Assembly (NCBI GenBank): GCA_964490325.1 | Contig: CAZBBX010000003.1 | Span: 1-64,000 of the forward strand | DNA: 64,000 nucleotides | Source of the DNA: DAOPJM01 sp964490325 | Lineage (GTDB): Bacteria; Bacillota; Clostridia; Christensenellales; CAG-138 | Direction of reading: 5' to 3' | Shown: piece after piece, positions 1 through 7,494 of the stretch | How the letters are laid out: every line of letters starts with the position of its first letter | How positions within the stretch are numbered: position 1 is the stretch's first letter | The notes under the pieces: generated by a model | The model's database searches: none | What the model was told of the DNA's origin: nothing | Seen by the model: the letters and a program-made list of their open reading frames with translations, nothing else | Position numbers and translations under genes: made by a program

Positions 1-396
1 TCTGCAACGAGAAGGAAACTGAGAACTGCTCTTACAGCGATGTAGTGACAGCACCTACCTGCACGGCACAGGGCTTCACCACGCATACCTGCACCGTGTG
101 CGGCTATGTCATCGTGGATACCTACGTTGACGCACTTGGTCATACTTGGGGCGCTTGGATCAGCAATAATGACGGTACGCACAGCCGTACCTGCTCCGTC
201 TGCAACGAGAAGGAAACCGAGAACTGCTCTTACAGTGATGTAGTGACAGCACCTACATGCACGGCACAGGGCTTCACCACGCATACCTGCACGGTCTGCG
301 GCTATGTCACCGTGGACAGCTATGTTGCTGCCTTGGGTCATACTTGGGGCGCTTGGACGAGCAACGGCGACGATACCCACAGCCGCGTTTGCACCG
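1..396 (+). repeat. 198-bp in-frame coding tandem repeat
   Basis: The same coding segment recurs with a 198-base offset: for example GTGACAGCACCTAC at 45 and again at 243, and the block around CTGCAACGAGAAGGAAAC near 2 and 200. The copies are almost identical at DNA level, which suggests recent duplication or homogenisation. A third unit (from ~397) is diverged. The repeat continues beyond the left edge. Confidence 0.85.
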
Positions 397-932
397 TCTG
401 CGGTGAGACCCAGAGCGGCGACTGCGACTATGTCCGCGATACGAGCCGCGATGTAGCACCGACCGCTGTCGACACCGGCATCGAGGCCTACACCTGCTCC
501 GTGTGCGGCGCACACCATGACGTCATTCTGCCCGCAACGGGTTGGACGATCACCTTCGTGGCAAACGGCGAAACGGTCTTTACCTACAACGTGGCAAACG
601 GCGAGACCCTGACCACCATCCCCACGGTGCCCGCTAAGAGCGCAGATTACTACGCCTACTGGGATATCGACCTGACGGATGTGGCGATCACCATGGATTA
701 CACCGTGACAGCCGGCTATCGCCTCTGGGGCGATGCTAACGGCGATGGGCTGGTCACCTCGGCGGATGTAGCACTGATCCAGGGCTACGTGCTGGGCAAC
801 AGTGCAGCAGTGATCGATGCGATCGGCCTGATCGTAGCCGACGTCAATTGCACTGGCAATGTCAACAGTGCAGACGCGTCGCTTGTGCAGATGTTCATCT
901 TGGGTGGAGCCACTATTCCCGCTCCCGTCTGA
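1..932 (+). CDS. Cys-rich repeat surface protein with dockerin-like C-terminus (5' partial)
   Basis: The gene enters the window already open; the frame starts at base 3, so only the last ~309 residues are seen. The N-terminal part is a tandem repeat of about 66 residues (198 bp) carrying paired Cys motifs (TCTVCGY, TCSVCNEK) and the signature ALGHTWGAW. One full copy lies between a partial first copy and a degenerate last copy. A short beta-rich stretch (TITFVANGE) of InlB B-repeat flavour follows. The last ~65 residues hold two calcium-loop-like segments (DANGDGLVTSADV and DVNCTGNVNSADA), as in type I dockerins. An extracellular, possibly complex-forming role is inferred; no function is assigned. 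The second loop deviates from the usual DxNxDG pattern. A terminator follows. Confidence 0.75.
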   Translation, partial: CNEKETENCSYSDVVTAPTCTAQGFTTHTCTVCGYVIVDTYVDALGHTWGAWISNNDGTHSRTCSVCNEKETENCSYSDVVTAPTCTAQGFTTHTCTVCGYVTVDSYVAALGHTWGAWTSNGDDTHSRVCTVCGETQSGDCDYVRDTSRDVAPTAVDTGIEAYTCSVCGAHHDVILPATGWTITFVANGETVFTYNVANGETLTTIPTVPAKSADYYAYWDIDLTDVAITMDYTVTAGYRLWGDANGDGLVTSADVALIQGYVLGNSAAVIDAIGLIVADVNCTGNVNSADASLVQMFILGGATIPAPV

Positions 933-950
933 TCCTTCCTAACGAAAACA

Positions 951-989
951 CAGCCCCGCTCTTTGAATAGGAACGGGGCTGTTTATTTA
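951..989 (+). terminator. Rho-independent terminator
   Basis: The stem CAGCCCCG / CGGGGCTG with a ~15-nt loop is followed by TTTATTT. It lies directly after the dockerin-tailed gene. The reverse strand also has a T-rich tail (TGTTTT), so it may also stop transcripts arriving from the GNAT gene. Confidence 0.85.
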
Positions 990-1033
990 ACTTATGCATT
1001 TCTTGCTGCTTAGCGCGTGCAGCGTTTCCGTGT

Positions 1034-1522
1034 TCAGGGATCCAGCCGCATCAAAGGCTGCTGCCATTCATCGAATCCGTCGTCACGAAATCCAATACTG
1101 CTCCAAAACGCGTGGTTTCGATGATTGGAAATGTTGATGCTGTAGTAGAGCGCACCTTGCTTTACCATCCGCTGCCGCAGCGCACTAAAGCAGGCATGAC
1201 CCGTACCGCTGCCGCGAAATTCGGGAAGCACCCAAAAATCACACAGCAGACACTTGCCGTCCTCACTAACATAGATCACATACTGCGCGTAGCCGATGGA
1301 AACGCCGTCCACCACAAAAGCGATCCAATGGACAGGATCCGTTTCACGCTGCAAAAAGCGCTCAAAGGTTCCGCGGTATTCCTCTGTGCAAAAATAGACA
1401 CGATCCTCCTCTATGGAAGCACCGAATTCATCGTACGGAAAGATGTCCCGCTCCAAATAGGCATAGTGCTGCTCCCAAAAAGCAGGGGCGTCAAGGATCG
1501 AAAGCTCGCGTATCTCGATCAT
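1034..1522 (-). CDS. GNAT family N-acetyltransferase
   Basis: This 162-residue protein has the GNAT layout. The acetyl-CoA pyrophosphate-binding motif A appears as LPEFRGSGTGHACF (RxxGxG/A type), preceded by the beta4 strand CLLCDFWVLP. The C-terminal half (NISNHRNHAFWSSIGF) matches the usual motif B region, where a small residue pattern precedes a Gly-Phe. The acceptor cannot be told from sequence. The start overlaps the end of the butyrate kinase gene by 4 bp, so it is the last gene of the iorA-iorB-buk run and probably translationally coupled. Confidence 0.85.
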   Translation of the reverse strand: MIEIRELSILDAPAFWEQHYAYLERDIFPYDEFGASIEEDRVYFCTEEYRGTFERFLQRETDPVHWIAFVVDGVSIGYAQYVIYVSEDGKCLLCDFWVLPEFRGSGTGHACFSALRQRMVKQGALYYSINISNHRNHAFWSSIGFRDDGFDEWQQPLMRLDP

Positions 1523-2628
1523 GCACCATATACCTTTTCGGGCGGCAGAACGCTGTCACGCGCTTCCGAATAGGGCATAGCCTGCTCCTCTCCGTTCAGC
1601 ACGCGCAGCATTCCCTCCGCCAAGGACTGCATTTCGTTTTCACCGGGATAGAGCAGCACAGGCGCAATGAAGCTGACGCGGCGCTTGATCCAGTCGGTAA
1701 ACAGCTTTGAGTGTGCAATGCCGCCTGTGAGCAGGATGGCGTCCACCTTGCCGTCCACGACCGTTGCCAAGCTTGCAATGCTGCGAGAAATAGCAAGCGC
1801 CATGGCCTCATAGGCAAGCTGCGCTTCGGCGTCGCCCGCAGCGATCCTACGTTCGACCTCGATGGCGTCGCTTGCACCGATCAGATCGATCAAACCGCCC
1901 GTGCGCTGCAAGCGTCTCATGAGCTGCTCATAGCTTTCGTTCTTGTCCAAGATCCAGCGCGCAAACTTGTATGTGGGCAGAGCGCCTGCGCGTTCACAGG
2001 AGAAGGGACCGTCCTGATCGGAGATCATGTCGATGATGCGTCCCTTGTGATGCAGGGTCAGGGTGATCCCACCGCCGCCCAAATGCGCCACGATCAGGCT
2101 CGCATCCGTATAGCTGCACGTATGCTCCTTGCAATAGCGCAGAGCGACTGCGCGCATGTTCAGATTGTGACCCTGCGCATGGCGGATGATGTCCTTAAGA
2201 CCCGTAATGCGCACCAGATCGATCATTTCATCCACCGACACGGGATCGTAGATGTAGGCGCGAACACCTGCTTCCTTTGCAAGCTCCAGCCCCAAGGGCG
2301 CCCCCAAATTGGATGCGTGATGGATCAAGGGACGCTCCCGCAGTACCTTCAGCATCTCCTCGTTGACCTCGTAAGCACCCGAATGCAGAGGGGGCAGCAG
2401 CCCACCCCTCGCCATGACAGCGCTTAGGTCGTTCAGGCTTTCGCCATGCGCTTGCAGACGCTCGTGTATGGCGTTCAGACGCAGCGGGAGCTGCGCTTCG
2501 ATGGTGTTCAGTGCGCGCAGCGCGGCAGGATCGTGTTCAATGCCTTCCTGCCAAAGGCGTGCATCCCCGTCGAACATTGCGATCTTCGTGGAGGTGGAGC
2601 CGGGATTGACGATCAGGATCTTCTGCAT
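1519..2628 (-). CDS. buk: Butyrate kinase
   Basis: Member of the acetate/butyrate kinase (ASKHA) family, which interconverts butyryl-phosphate + ADP and butyrate + ATP. The N-terminal phosphate loop is KILIVNPGSTSTKIA; further signatures are AVMARGGLLPP, IVAHLGGGGITLTLH and ILLTGGIAH. Length (369 residues) fits the family. The start is ATG at 2628, preceded at 6 nt by GAGGTG; an in-frame GTG upstream lies inside that ribosome-binding site and was rejected. No phosphotransbutyrylase gene is nearby. Next to iorAB it could instead act on branched or aryl acyl-phosphates from amino-acid fermentation (inference). Confidence 0.9.
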   Translation of the reverse strand: MQKILIVNPGSTSTKIAMFDGDARLWQEGIEHDPAALRALNTIEAQLPLRLNAIHERLQAHGESLNDLSAVMARGGLLPPLHSGAYEVNEEMLKVLRERPLIHHASNLGAPLGLELAKEAGVRAYIYDPVSVDEMIDLVRITGLKDIIRHAQGHNLNMRAVALRYCKEHTCSYTDASLIVAHLGGGGITLTLHHKGRIIDMISDQDGPFSCERAGALPTYKFARWILDKNESYEQLMRRLQRTGGLIDLIGASDAIEVERRIAAGDAEAQLAYEAMALAISRSIASLATVVDGKVDAILLTGGIAHSKLFTDWIKRRVSFIAPVLLYPGENEMQSLAEGMLRVLNGEEQAMPYSEARDSVLPPEKVYGA

Positions 2629-2641
2629 ACGCAGCACCTCG

Positions 2642-3211
2642 TTACAGGGTATAGCCTGCGTCGAAGGCCTTTAAGTTCAATTCCTTGGCTTTTGCGGGGA
2701 CATAGGCCGCCACCAGTGCGCGCCAATCCACCGCTTCCAAACCCATCACCTTGACCAAAGCGCCCAAAAGCACGATGTTTTGCGCACGGATGTTGCCCAG
2801 CGCTTCCGCTTTGTCGGCAGCACGAATGACCGTCAGACGCGGTACGACTGCGGCGATCTTTTCAAGGGCGTCAGAGGGATACTTTACGGCTCCCGTCAGA
2901 ACGGGCATGGAGGGGATCTCACGCACATCCGTGATGATGGCGCCGCCCTGCTTGAGGTAGGGCAAGGCGCGCAAAGTCTCCATCTTTTCAAAGGAGATGA
3001 TCAGATCGGCCTCACCCACGCCGATGTTGGGGGCATAGATCTTTTCGCCGTATTTGATCTGCGTCGTCACAGAGCCGCCGCGTTGACTCATGCCATGGAT
3101 CTCGCTCATCTTGACCTCATAGCCAAGCTGCATCAGACCCGCGGTCAGGATGCGGGAGATAAGGATGATCCCCTGACCGCCTACGCCAACCAAAAGAATA
3201 TTCTTCGTCAT
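2642..3211 (-). CDS. iorB: Indolepyruvate:ferredoxin oxidoreductase, beta subunit
   Basis: Small (gamma-type) subunit of the 2-oxoacid:ferredoxin oxidoreductase that oxidatively decarboxylates aryl pyruvates from Trp, Phe and Tyr to aryl-acetyl-CoA. The N-terminus NILLVGVGGQGIILIS is the Rossmann-like POR gamma signature, followed by SEIHGMSQRGGSV. Length is 189 residues. The start is ATG at 3211 with GGAAGGGTG upstream. One nucleotide separates it from the iorA stop codon, indicating co-translation with its partner. Confidence 0.92.
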   Translation of the reverse strand: MTKNILLVGVGGQGIILISRILTAGLMQLGYEVKMSEIHGMSQRGGSVTTQIKYGEKIYAPNIGVGEADLIISFEKMETLRALPYLKQGGAIITDVREIPSMPVLTGAVKYPSDALEKIAAVVPRLTVIRAADKAEALGNIRAQNIVLLGALVKVMGLEAVDWRALVAAYVPAKAKELNLKAFDAGYTL

Positions 3212-3212
3212 G

Positions 3213-4991
3213 CTATTCACCCTTCCTTTCGATCGCGCCGAACTTGCACAGTGATGCGCACAGACCGCAGCCCGTACAGGATGCGGGATCGACGATCTGC
3301 GCCTTGCCATCCTTGAAGGCGATGGCGGGGCAGGCGATCTTCATGCACATTTTGCAGCCGCGGCACAGCGTCGGATCGATCACGCAGTACTTGCCCGCGT
3401 TGGCCTTTGCGACCTCCTTGATAAGAACGCAGGGGCGCTTGGTGATGATCACAAAGGGACCGGACACGGCAGCGCCTTCGTCGATGGCGGCCTGTACGGC
3501 GGGAACATCCAGCGGATCGACGATGCGGATTCGCTCCTCGCCCAAGCCCAGTGCCTTTACCAAGGCCACGATGTCGATAACGGGGGAGGGCTGCCCCATC
3601 AGGTTCTTGGCGGTGCCGGGATTATCCTGGTGTCCCGTCATGGCGGTGATGGAATTGTCAAGGATGCAGGCTACAACGTTTGCCTCGGCGGACACGATGT
3701 CGATCAGCGAGGTCAAGCCCGAATGGAAAAAGGTGGAATCACCTAAAATGCCCAGTGCTTTTCGTTTGTCACCCTGCTTATCAAGCGCCTTGGAAAGCCC
3801 GATACAGGCGGAGAAGCCTGCGCCCATGCAGATGCAAAAGTCAAACGCGTTCAGCGGTGCGCTCACGCCCAAGGCGTAGCAGCCGATGTCGCCCACGGCA
3901 ACGACCTTCTTTTGCCGCGTGGACAGGGCATAGAAGAAACCGCGGTGCGGACAGCCGGGGCAGAGGACGGGAGGACGGGGAGCCGCCGTTTCGTCAACGA
4001 CATAAGGCTTAGGCGTCGGCTCGGAAAGGAAGGCGCTGCGAACGATCTGCGCGTTCAGTTCCCCGCAGAGCGGGATCTTCTCCTTGCCGATGCAGGAAAA
4101 GCCCAAGGCGCGAACGGCATTCTCCAGATAGGGATCGCCCTCTTCGACGATGTACAGGCTGTCATACTGCTCACAGAAGGAGCGGATCAGCTTGCGCGGC
4201 AGGGGATTGGTCAGACCGAGCTTTAGATAGCTTGCCGTATCTCCAAAGGCCTCCTGCGCATGAAGGCAGGAAACGCCCGAGCTGATCACACCGATCTTAG
4301 CGCCTTGGTGCTGTTCGATCACATTGAACGGACTCTGATCGGCATATTCCTCTAAGGCGACCAAGGAGCGCTCACGATCCACATGGCGTACCCGTGCCAT
4401 AGCGGGAAGGAGAGCGTATTTCTTGGGATCGCGCACATAGGGCTTGACAGCGTGCTCCACGCGCTCACTTAGCTCTACTGCGTCCTTGGAGTGGCACACA
4501 CGGGTGGTCATGCGGATCATCACCGGAATATCAAATTGCTCGGAGATGTCAAAGGCTGCTATAGCCATGGCCTTGCAGTCCGCGGCATTTGCAGGCTCCA
4601 GCATGGCGATCTTCGCATGCAGCGCATACCAACGGTTGTCCTGCTCGTTTTGCGAGCTGTGACAGCCGGGGTCGTCTGCGGTCAAGAAGACCAACCCGCC
4701 GTTTACTCCCGCATAGGCAACGGAAAAGATGGGATCGGCAGCGACATTCATGCCCACATGCTTCATGGCGGCAAAGGCTCGCGCACCGCCGATGGAAGCG
4801 CCGACGGCAAGCTCGCTTGCTACCTTTTCGTTGCAGGACCACTCACAGTAGATGTCCTTGCTGTACAGCGCACCGACATTTTCAAGGATCTCGGTGCTTG
4901 GCGTGCCCGGGTAAGCCGCGGCGACATGGCATCCCGCTTCATAAAGACCGCGGGCAATGGCTTCGTCGCCGCTTAGGATCTGTTTGTTCAT
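3213..4991 (-). CDS. iorA: Indolepyruvate:ferredoxin oxidoreductase, alpha subunit
   Basis: Large subunit (592 residues) of the thiamine-diphosphate enzyme. The N-terminal pyrimidine-binding domain starts at LSGDEAIARGLYEAG. The TPP-binding domain follows CPGCPHRG and contains VGDIGCYALG and GILGDSTFFHSG with DNSITAMTGHQDNPG. The C-terminus carries two [4Fe-4S] motifs, CRGCKMCMKIACP and CTGCGLCASLC, which pass electrons to ferredoxin. The start is ATG at 4991 with AAAGGA upstream. It is first in a minus-strand operon with iorB, buk and a GNAT gene and has its own promoter at 5088-5116. Confidence 0.95.
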   Translation of the reverse strand: MNKQILSGDEAIARGLYEAGCHVAAAYPGTPSTEILENVGALYSKDIYCEWSCNEKVASELAVGASIGGARAFAAMKHVGMNVAADPIFSVAYAGVNGGLVFLTADDPGCHSSQNEQDNRWYALHAKIAMLEPANAADCKAMAIAAFDISEQFDIPVMIRMTTRVCHSKDAVELSERVEHAVKPYVRDPKKYALLPAMARVRHVDRERSLVALEEYADQSPFNVIEQHQGAKIGVISSGVSCLHAQEAFGDTASYLKLGLTNPLPRKLIRSFCEQYDSLYIVEEGDPYLENAVRALGFSCIGKEKIPLCGELNAQIVRSAFLSEPTPKPYVVDETAAPRPPVLCPGCPHRGFFYALSTRQKKVVAVGDIGCYALGVSAPLNAFDFCICMGAGFSACIGLSKALDKQGDKRKALGILGDSTFFHSGLTSLIDIVSAEANVVACILDNSITAMTGHQDNPGTAKNLMGQPSPVIDIVALVKALGLGEERIRIVDPLDVPAVQAAIDEGAAVSGPFVIITKRPCVLIKEVAKANAGKYCVIDPTLCRGCKMCMKIACPAIAFKDGKAQIVDPASCTGCGLCASLCKFGAIERKGE

Positions 4992-5087
4992 GGCAGCTGT
5001 CCTTTCATACTTGATACCTGTTGCGGGAAACGCTTGTATGCAAAGATGTATGCAGCATACAGAGACGTCATCCCTCGCGTACACTTC

Positions 5088-5116
5088 AGTATACCATAGG
5101 CGGCGACCCGCGTCCA
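5088..5116 (-). promoter_or_regulatory. Promoter of iorA operon
   Basis: Reading the minus strand: -35 TGGACG, 17-nt spacer ending in an extended TATGG, then -10 TATACT. The start would be near 5081, giving a ~90-nt leader before iorA. Confidence 0.65.
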
Positions 5117-5130
5117 TGCAAAATGCCGCG

Positions 5131-5160
5131 TTTACAAAGATATAAAAAGTGTGGTACTAT
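5131..5160 (+). promoter_or_regulatory. Promoter of rlmA, apparently giving a leaderless mRNA
   Basis: -35 TTTACA (5131-5136), 18-nt spacer with GTGG just before the -10, and -10 TACTAT (5155-5160). The expected start, 6-8 nt downstream, coincides with the ATG at 5167. No Shine-Dalgarno sequence precedes any of the possible start codons. Confidence 0.65.
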
Positions 5161-5166
5161 ACATAC

Positions 5167-6000
5167 ATGAGTAAGATGCAAGCACAAGCACTGCTGACGG
5201 CGGCGAAGGCCTTTCGCTGTCCCCTCTGCGGAAAGGCGCTGCACGCAGAGGGAATGAGCCTCCTTTGCGGGCAGGGGCACTGCTTTGACGTGTCCCGCCG
5301 CGGATATATTCATTTGGCGCCAAACGCAAAGCCTTCGCAGTATGATCGAGCGTTGTTTGAAAGCCGCGCTCGCCTCTTGGCGGCGGGCTTTTACGATTGC
5401 ATACGGGATGGCGTGATCGCTGCGGCGGAGCGCTGCTTAGCGGGGAAGCCTTCCCCCACATTGCTGGATGCAGGCTGCGGAGACGGTTATTTTACCCGCG
5501 CCGCAGCGGGGCTTGGCCGCGTGATTGGATTGGATCTGTCGCAGGACGCAATTATAGAGGCCTGCCGAGCGGAAAGCAGCGTGCAGTGGCTCATAGGGGA
5601 TCTGGCAAGGCCGCCTCTTGCGTTGGGCTCTGTCGACCTCATTCTAAACATCCTTTCTCCCGCCAACTATCCCGCGTTTCAAAGCCTTTTGACGGCAGAT
5701 GGCGAGGTGCTCAAGGTCGTGCCCGCAAAGGATCATCTTGCGGAGCTGCGCGAACTGGCAAAGGGTTCGCTTGCGGACAGGGAATACTCCAACGAACGCG
5801 TTCTTGCCCTGTTTGAAAAGGAACTGCTTCTGACGGAGAAGACGGAGATACAAAAAACACTGCCCCTTACAAGGGAGCAGGCGCGGGATTTTCTGTACAT
5901 GACACCGTTGATGCAGCATGTGGACAGGGAGACGATCGACCTGTCCAAGCTGACGCAGATACGCGTAAGCGCCGTCCTGCTTAGGGGACGAAGGCGTTAA
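5167..6000 (+). CDS. rlmA: 23S rRNA (guanine-N1)-methyltransferase (RlmA/TlrB family)
   Basis: Methylates N1 of a guanine in helix 35 of 23S rRNA. The N-terminal zinc finger is visible (CPLCGKAL ... CGQGHCFDVSRRGY) and the SAM-binding motif is LLDAGCGDGYFTR with the acidic GLDLSQDA after it. Length is 277 residues, typical. ATG 5167 is chosen because it sits at the predicted transcription start; ATG 5176 is an alternative, and a GTG at 5149 lies inside the promoter. The stop codon shares the palindrome TTAA with the stop of the convergent gene. RlmA (G745) versus TlrB (G748) specificity cannot be resolved. Confidence 0.88.
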   Translation: MSKMQAQALLTAAKAFRCPLCGKALHAEGMSLLCGQGHCFDVSRRGYIHLAPNAKPSQYDRALFESRARLLAAGFYDCIRDGVIAAAERCLAGKPSPTLLDAGCGDGYFTRAAAGLGRVIGLDLSQDAIIEACRAESSVQWLIGDLARPPLALGSVDLILNILSPANYPAFQSLLTADGEVLKVVPAKDHLAELRELAKGSLADREYSNERVLALFEKELLLTEKTEIQKTLPLTREQARDFLYMTPLMQHVDRETIDLSKLTQIRVSAVLLRGRRR

Positions 6001-6725
6001 GCCCCCGCCGCATCGATAAAGGCGTTATGCTCTACGTCGGCAAGCCCCAGTACCGAGCTGCTGCCGTAAAAATAGACCTGCGCGGCGGAGCCGTCCCATT
6101 GCAGAGAGGCGGCGGTCTTGACCCCGTCGACCTCAACAAGCACAGCCATCTTGTAAAAATCGTTGCTGCCGCCCAACCAAGCGTTCAGCTTGGCTGCTGC
6201 AGCGTTGGAAATACCCGTGTTGGCGGACAGCCCAAACGCGGCGTGTCCGCTGCCGCCCGAATAGGTCAGCGTGAAGCTTTCGCCGCTGATGCAATCGGTA
6301 AAGCTGTATTCCGTGCCGACAAGCAGCGCCTTTTTTATGCTGCTCCAAGGCGTTTTAACGCCCTTGTACGCGATGCTGCCGCGGCTTGCATAGACGCAGT
6401 TGAGTACGGGTGAAAAGTCGGGACGGCGGCAGGCTGCGGAGAACAGGAGGGCTGCGCTCTGTTGCCCGATCGCACCGTCGGCTAAAAGCTCCACCGTACT
6501 TTGAAAGCGCGTGACGGCCTTTCTGCTGACGGTTTGAAAGCTGCCCGTCGGCTTGTAGAGGTAGTAGCCAAGATCCATCAAGCGCGTCTGTACGCGCACA
6601 ACGGCCTCGCCCTTGCTGCCGGTCTGCACAAGGAAATCGTCCCGGATCAGATCCGCGCCAAACGCTGCCTGCGTGGGAGCAAGCAGCAGCAGCGACAGAA
6701 TGAGTGGGAGCAGTAAACGTTTCAT
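5997..6725 (-). CDS. Secreted peptidoglycan-binding domain protein
   Basis: 242 residues. A signal peptide spans ~1-23 (KRLLLPLILSLLLLAPTQA). A PG_binding_1 domain spans ~34-90 (GSKGEAVVRVQTRLMDLGYY, then a SRKAVTRFQ helix). The C-terminal ~140 residues, starting near VYASRGSIAYKGVKTPW, look like a compact beta-rich domain but were not matched to a family. ATG 6725 is chosen because the signal peptide starts there. It is only 6 nt from a -10 box and has no ribosome-binding site, so the mRNA is probably leaderless. It is divergent from the small zinc-ribbon gene. Confidence 0.75.
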   Translation of the reverse strand: MKRLLLPLILSLLLLAPTQAAFGADLIRDDFLVQTGSKGEAVVRVQTRLMDLGYYLYKPTGSFQTVSRKAVTRFQSTVELLADGAIGQQSAALLFSAACRRPDFSPVLNCVYASRGSIAYKGVKTPWSSIKKALLVGTEYSFTDCISGESFTLTYSGGSGHAAFGLSANTGISNAAAAKLNAWLGGSNDFYKMAVLVEVDGVKTAASLQWDGSAAQVYFYGSSSVLGLADVEHNAFIDAAGA

Positions 6726-6731
6726 GCCTAA

Positions 6732-6760
6732 AGTATACCACAACTTGCCGCTCTTGCATA
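6732..6760 (-). promoter_or_regulatory. Promoter of the peptidoglycan-binding protein gene
   Basis: Minus-strand -10 TATACT (6737-6732) preceded by TGTGG (extended -10). A weak -35 TATGCA lies 17 nt upstream and overlaps the -35 of the divergent promoter. The ATG lies 6 nt after the -10. Confidence 0.6.
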
Positions 6761-6782
6761 GAGGCGTTTGGCGTGCTATACT
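6754..6782 (+). promoter_or_regulatory. Promoter of the small zinc-ribbon gene
   Basis: -35 TTGCAT (6754-6759), 17-nt spacer, -10 TATACT (6777-6782). The -35 overlaps that of the opposite-facing promoter, so the two could compete for polymerase. Confidence 0.7.
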
Positions 6783-6829
6783 GCGCATAGGGAAGTTAAA
6801 AATGCAGTAAAGAAAGGGGTGCAGGCGGT

Positions 6830-7045
6830 ATGCGATGCAGCTGTAAGCGCTGCGGTACCTATATGGTGCAGGAGGAGCGCGGCTTGGAAAGCCGCTGCAT
6901 CTGCCCCGAATGCTTCAACACCTGTCATGCCTGCATGGGCGGAACGGAGGGCGGCCCCCTAAGCGGGGAGGAGCTGATTTTGGCGGCAAAAGCTCGCGAA
7001 CTTGCGGAGGAGCGAGAGGCGCTTAACAGGGAGTACGACGACTGA
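6830..7045 (+). CDS. Small zinc-ribbon protein, function unknown
   Basis: A 71-residue protein with Cys pairs CSCKRC, CICPEC and CHAC in its first 40 residues, consistent with one or two zinc ribbons, followed by a charged helical tail (AKARELAEEREALNREYDD). A good ribosome-binding site (AAAGGGGTG) and a near-consensus promoter support that it is expressed. No family was recognised. The next gene has its own promoter, so this is probably a single-gene unit. Confidence 0.7.
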   Translation: MRCSCKRCGTYMVQEERGLESRCICPECFNTCHACMGGTEGGPLSGEELILAAKARELAEEREALNREYDD

Positions 7046-7071
7046 GAACGCTTCTTTCAAAAGGGGAAGAC

Positions 7072-7100
7072 TTGCGGACAGACTGTCCGCGTGATACAAT
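7072..7100 (+). promoter_or_regulatory. Promoter with embedded operator-like palindrome
   Basis: -35 TTGCGG (7072-7077), 17-nt spacer, -10 TACAAT (7095-7100). The inverted repeat GCGGACA-GAC-TGTCCGC (7074-7090) fills the space between the two boxes, the classic place for a repressor site. It would control the 106-residue gene and probably the acyltransferase-TSCPD-ROK genes after it. Confidence 0.6.
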
Positions 7101-7142
7101 AGGGAAGGCGCAAAGAAGGCGCCAAACAATAGGGAGGAAGAA

Positions 7143-7463
7143 ATGGAACAGCTTTACGATACCGAAAAGGCAAGAGCGTATATTCAAAACTGCTTTACAG
7201 AGCAGGGGGATTTTTCGATCTTCACCAAGGACGTCTTTGACGCCATGCTCACACGCGTTATGGCGCTTGACGACGAGTTCATGCAGGAAAAGGGCGTCAA
7301 CGACGGCGAAGTGTACGATGACGACGCGGCTTACGACTTCCTGTTTGCCAAGATGAGCGAGGAGTATCCCGAGCAAAAGATGTACTGCATGCGCTTTGTG
7401 GAGGACTACATGGATTATGCCGAGCGCTATCTGGACAGCATCGGTGCGATCGACTGGGAATAG
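7143..7463 (+). CDS. Conserved-looking small acidic protein, unknown function
   Basis: 106 residues, strongly acidic and predicted mostly helical (FTKDVFDAMLTRVMALDDEF, then YDDDAAYDFLFAKM and FVEDYMDYAERYLDS). No signal peptide, membrane segment or metal motif is seen, so it is likely a small cytosolic protein. It has its own promoter with an embedded palindrome and a GGAGGAAGAA ribosome-binding site. The acyltransferase gene follows 31 bp later and may be co-transcribed. Function not recognised. Confidence 0.65.
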   Translation: MEQLYDTEKARAYIQNCFTEQGDFSIFTKDVFDAMLTRVMALDDEFMQEKGVNDGEVYDDDAAYDFLFAKMSEEYPEQKMYCMRFVEDYMDYAERYLDSIGAIDWE

Positions 7464-7494
7464 GCGGCTTAGAACGAAGGAAAGCGGTACAAGC

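Noticed and set aside
1..400. CRISPR-like repetition.
   Set aside because: The period is 198 bp, the repeats are in frame and coding, and there are no unique spacers.
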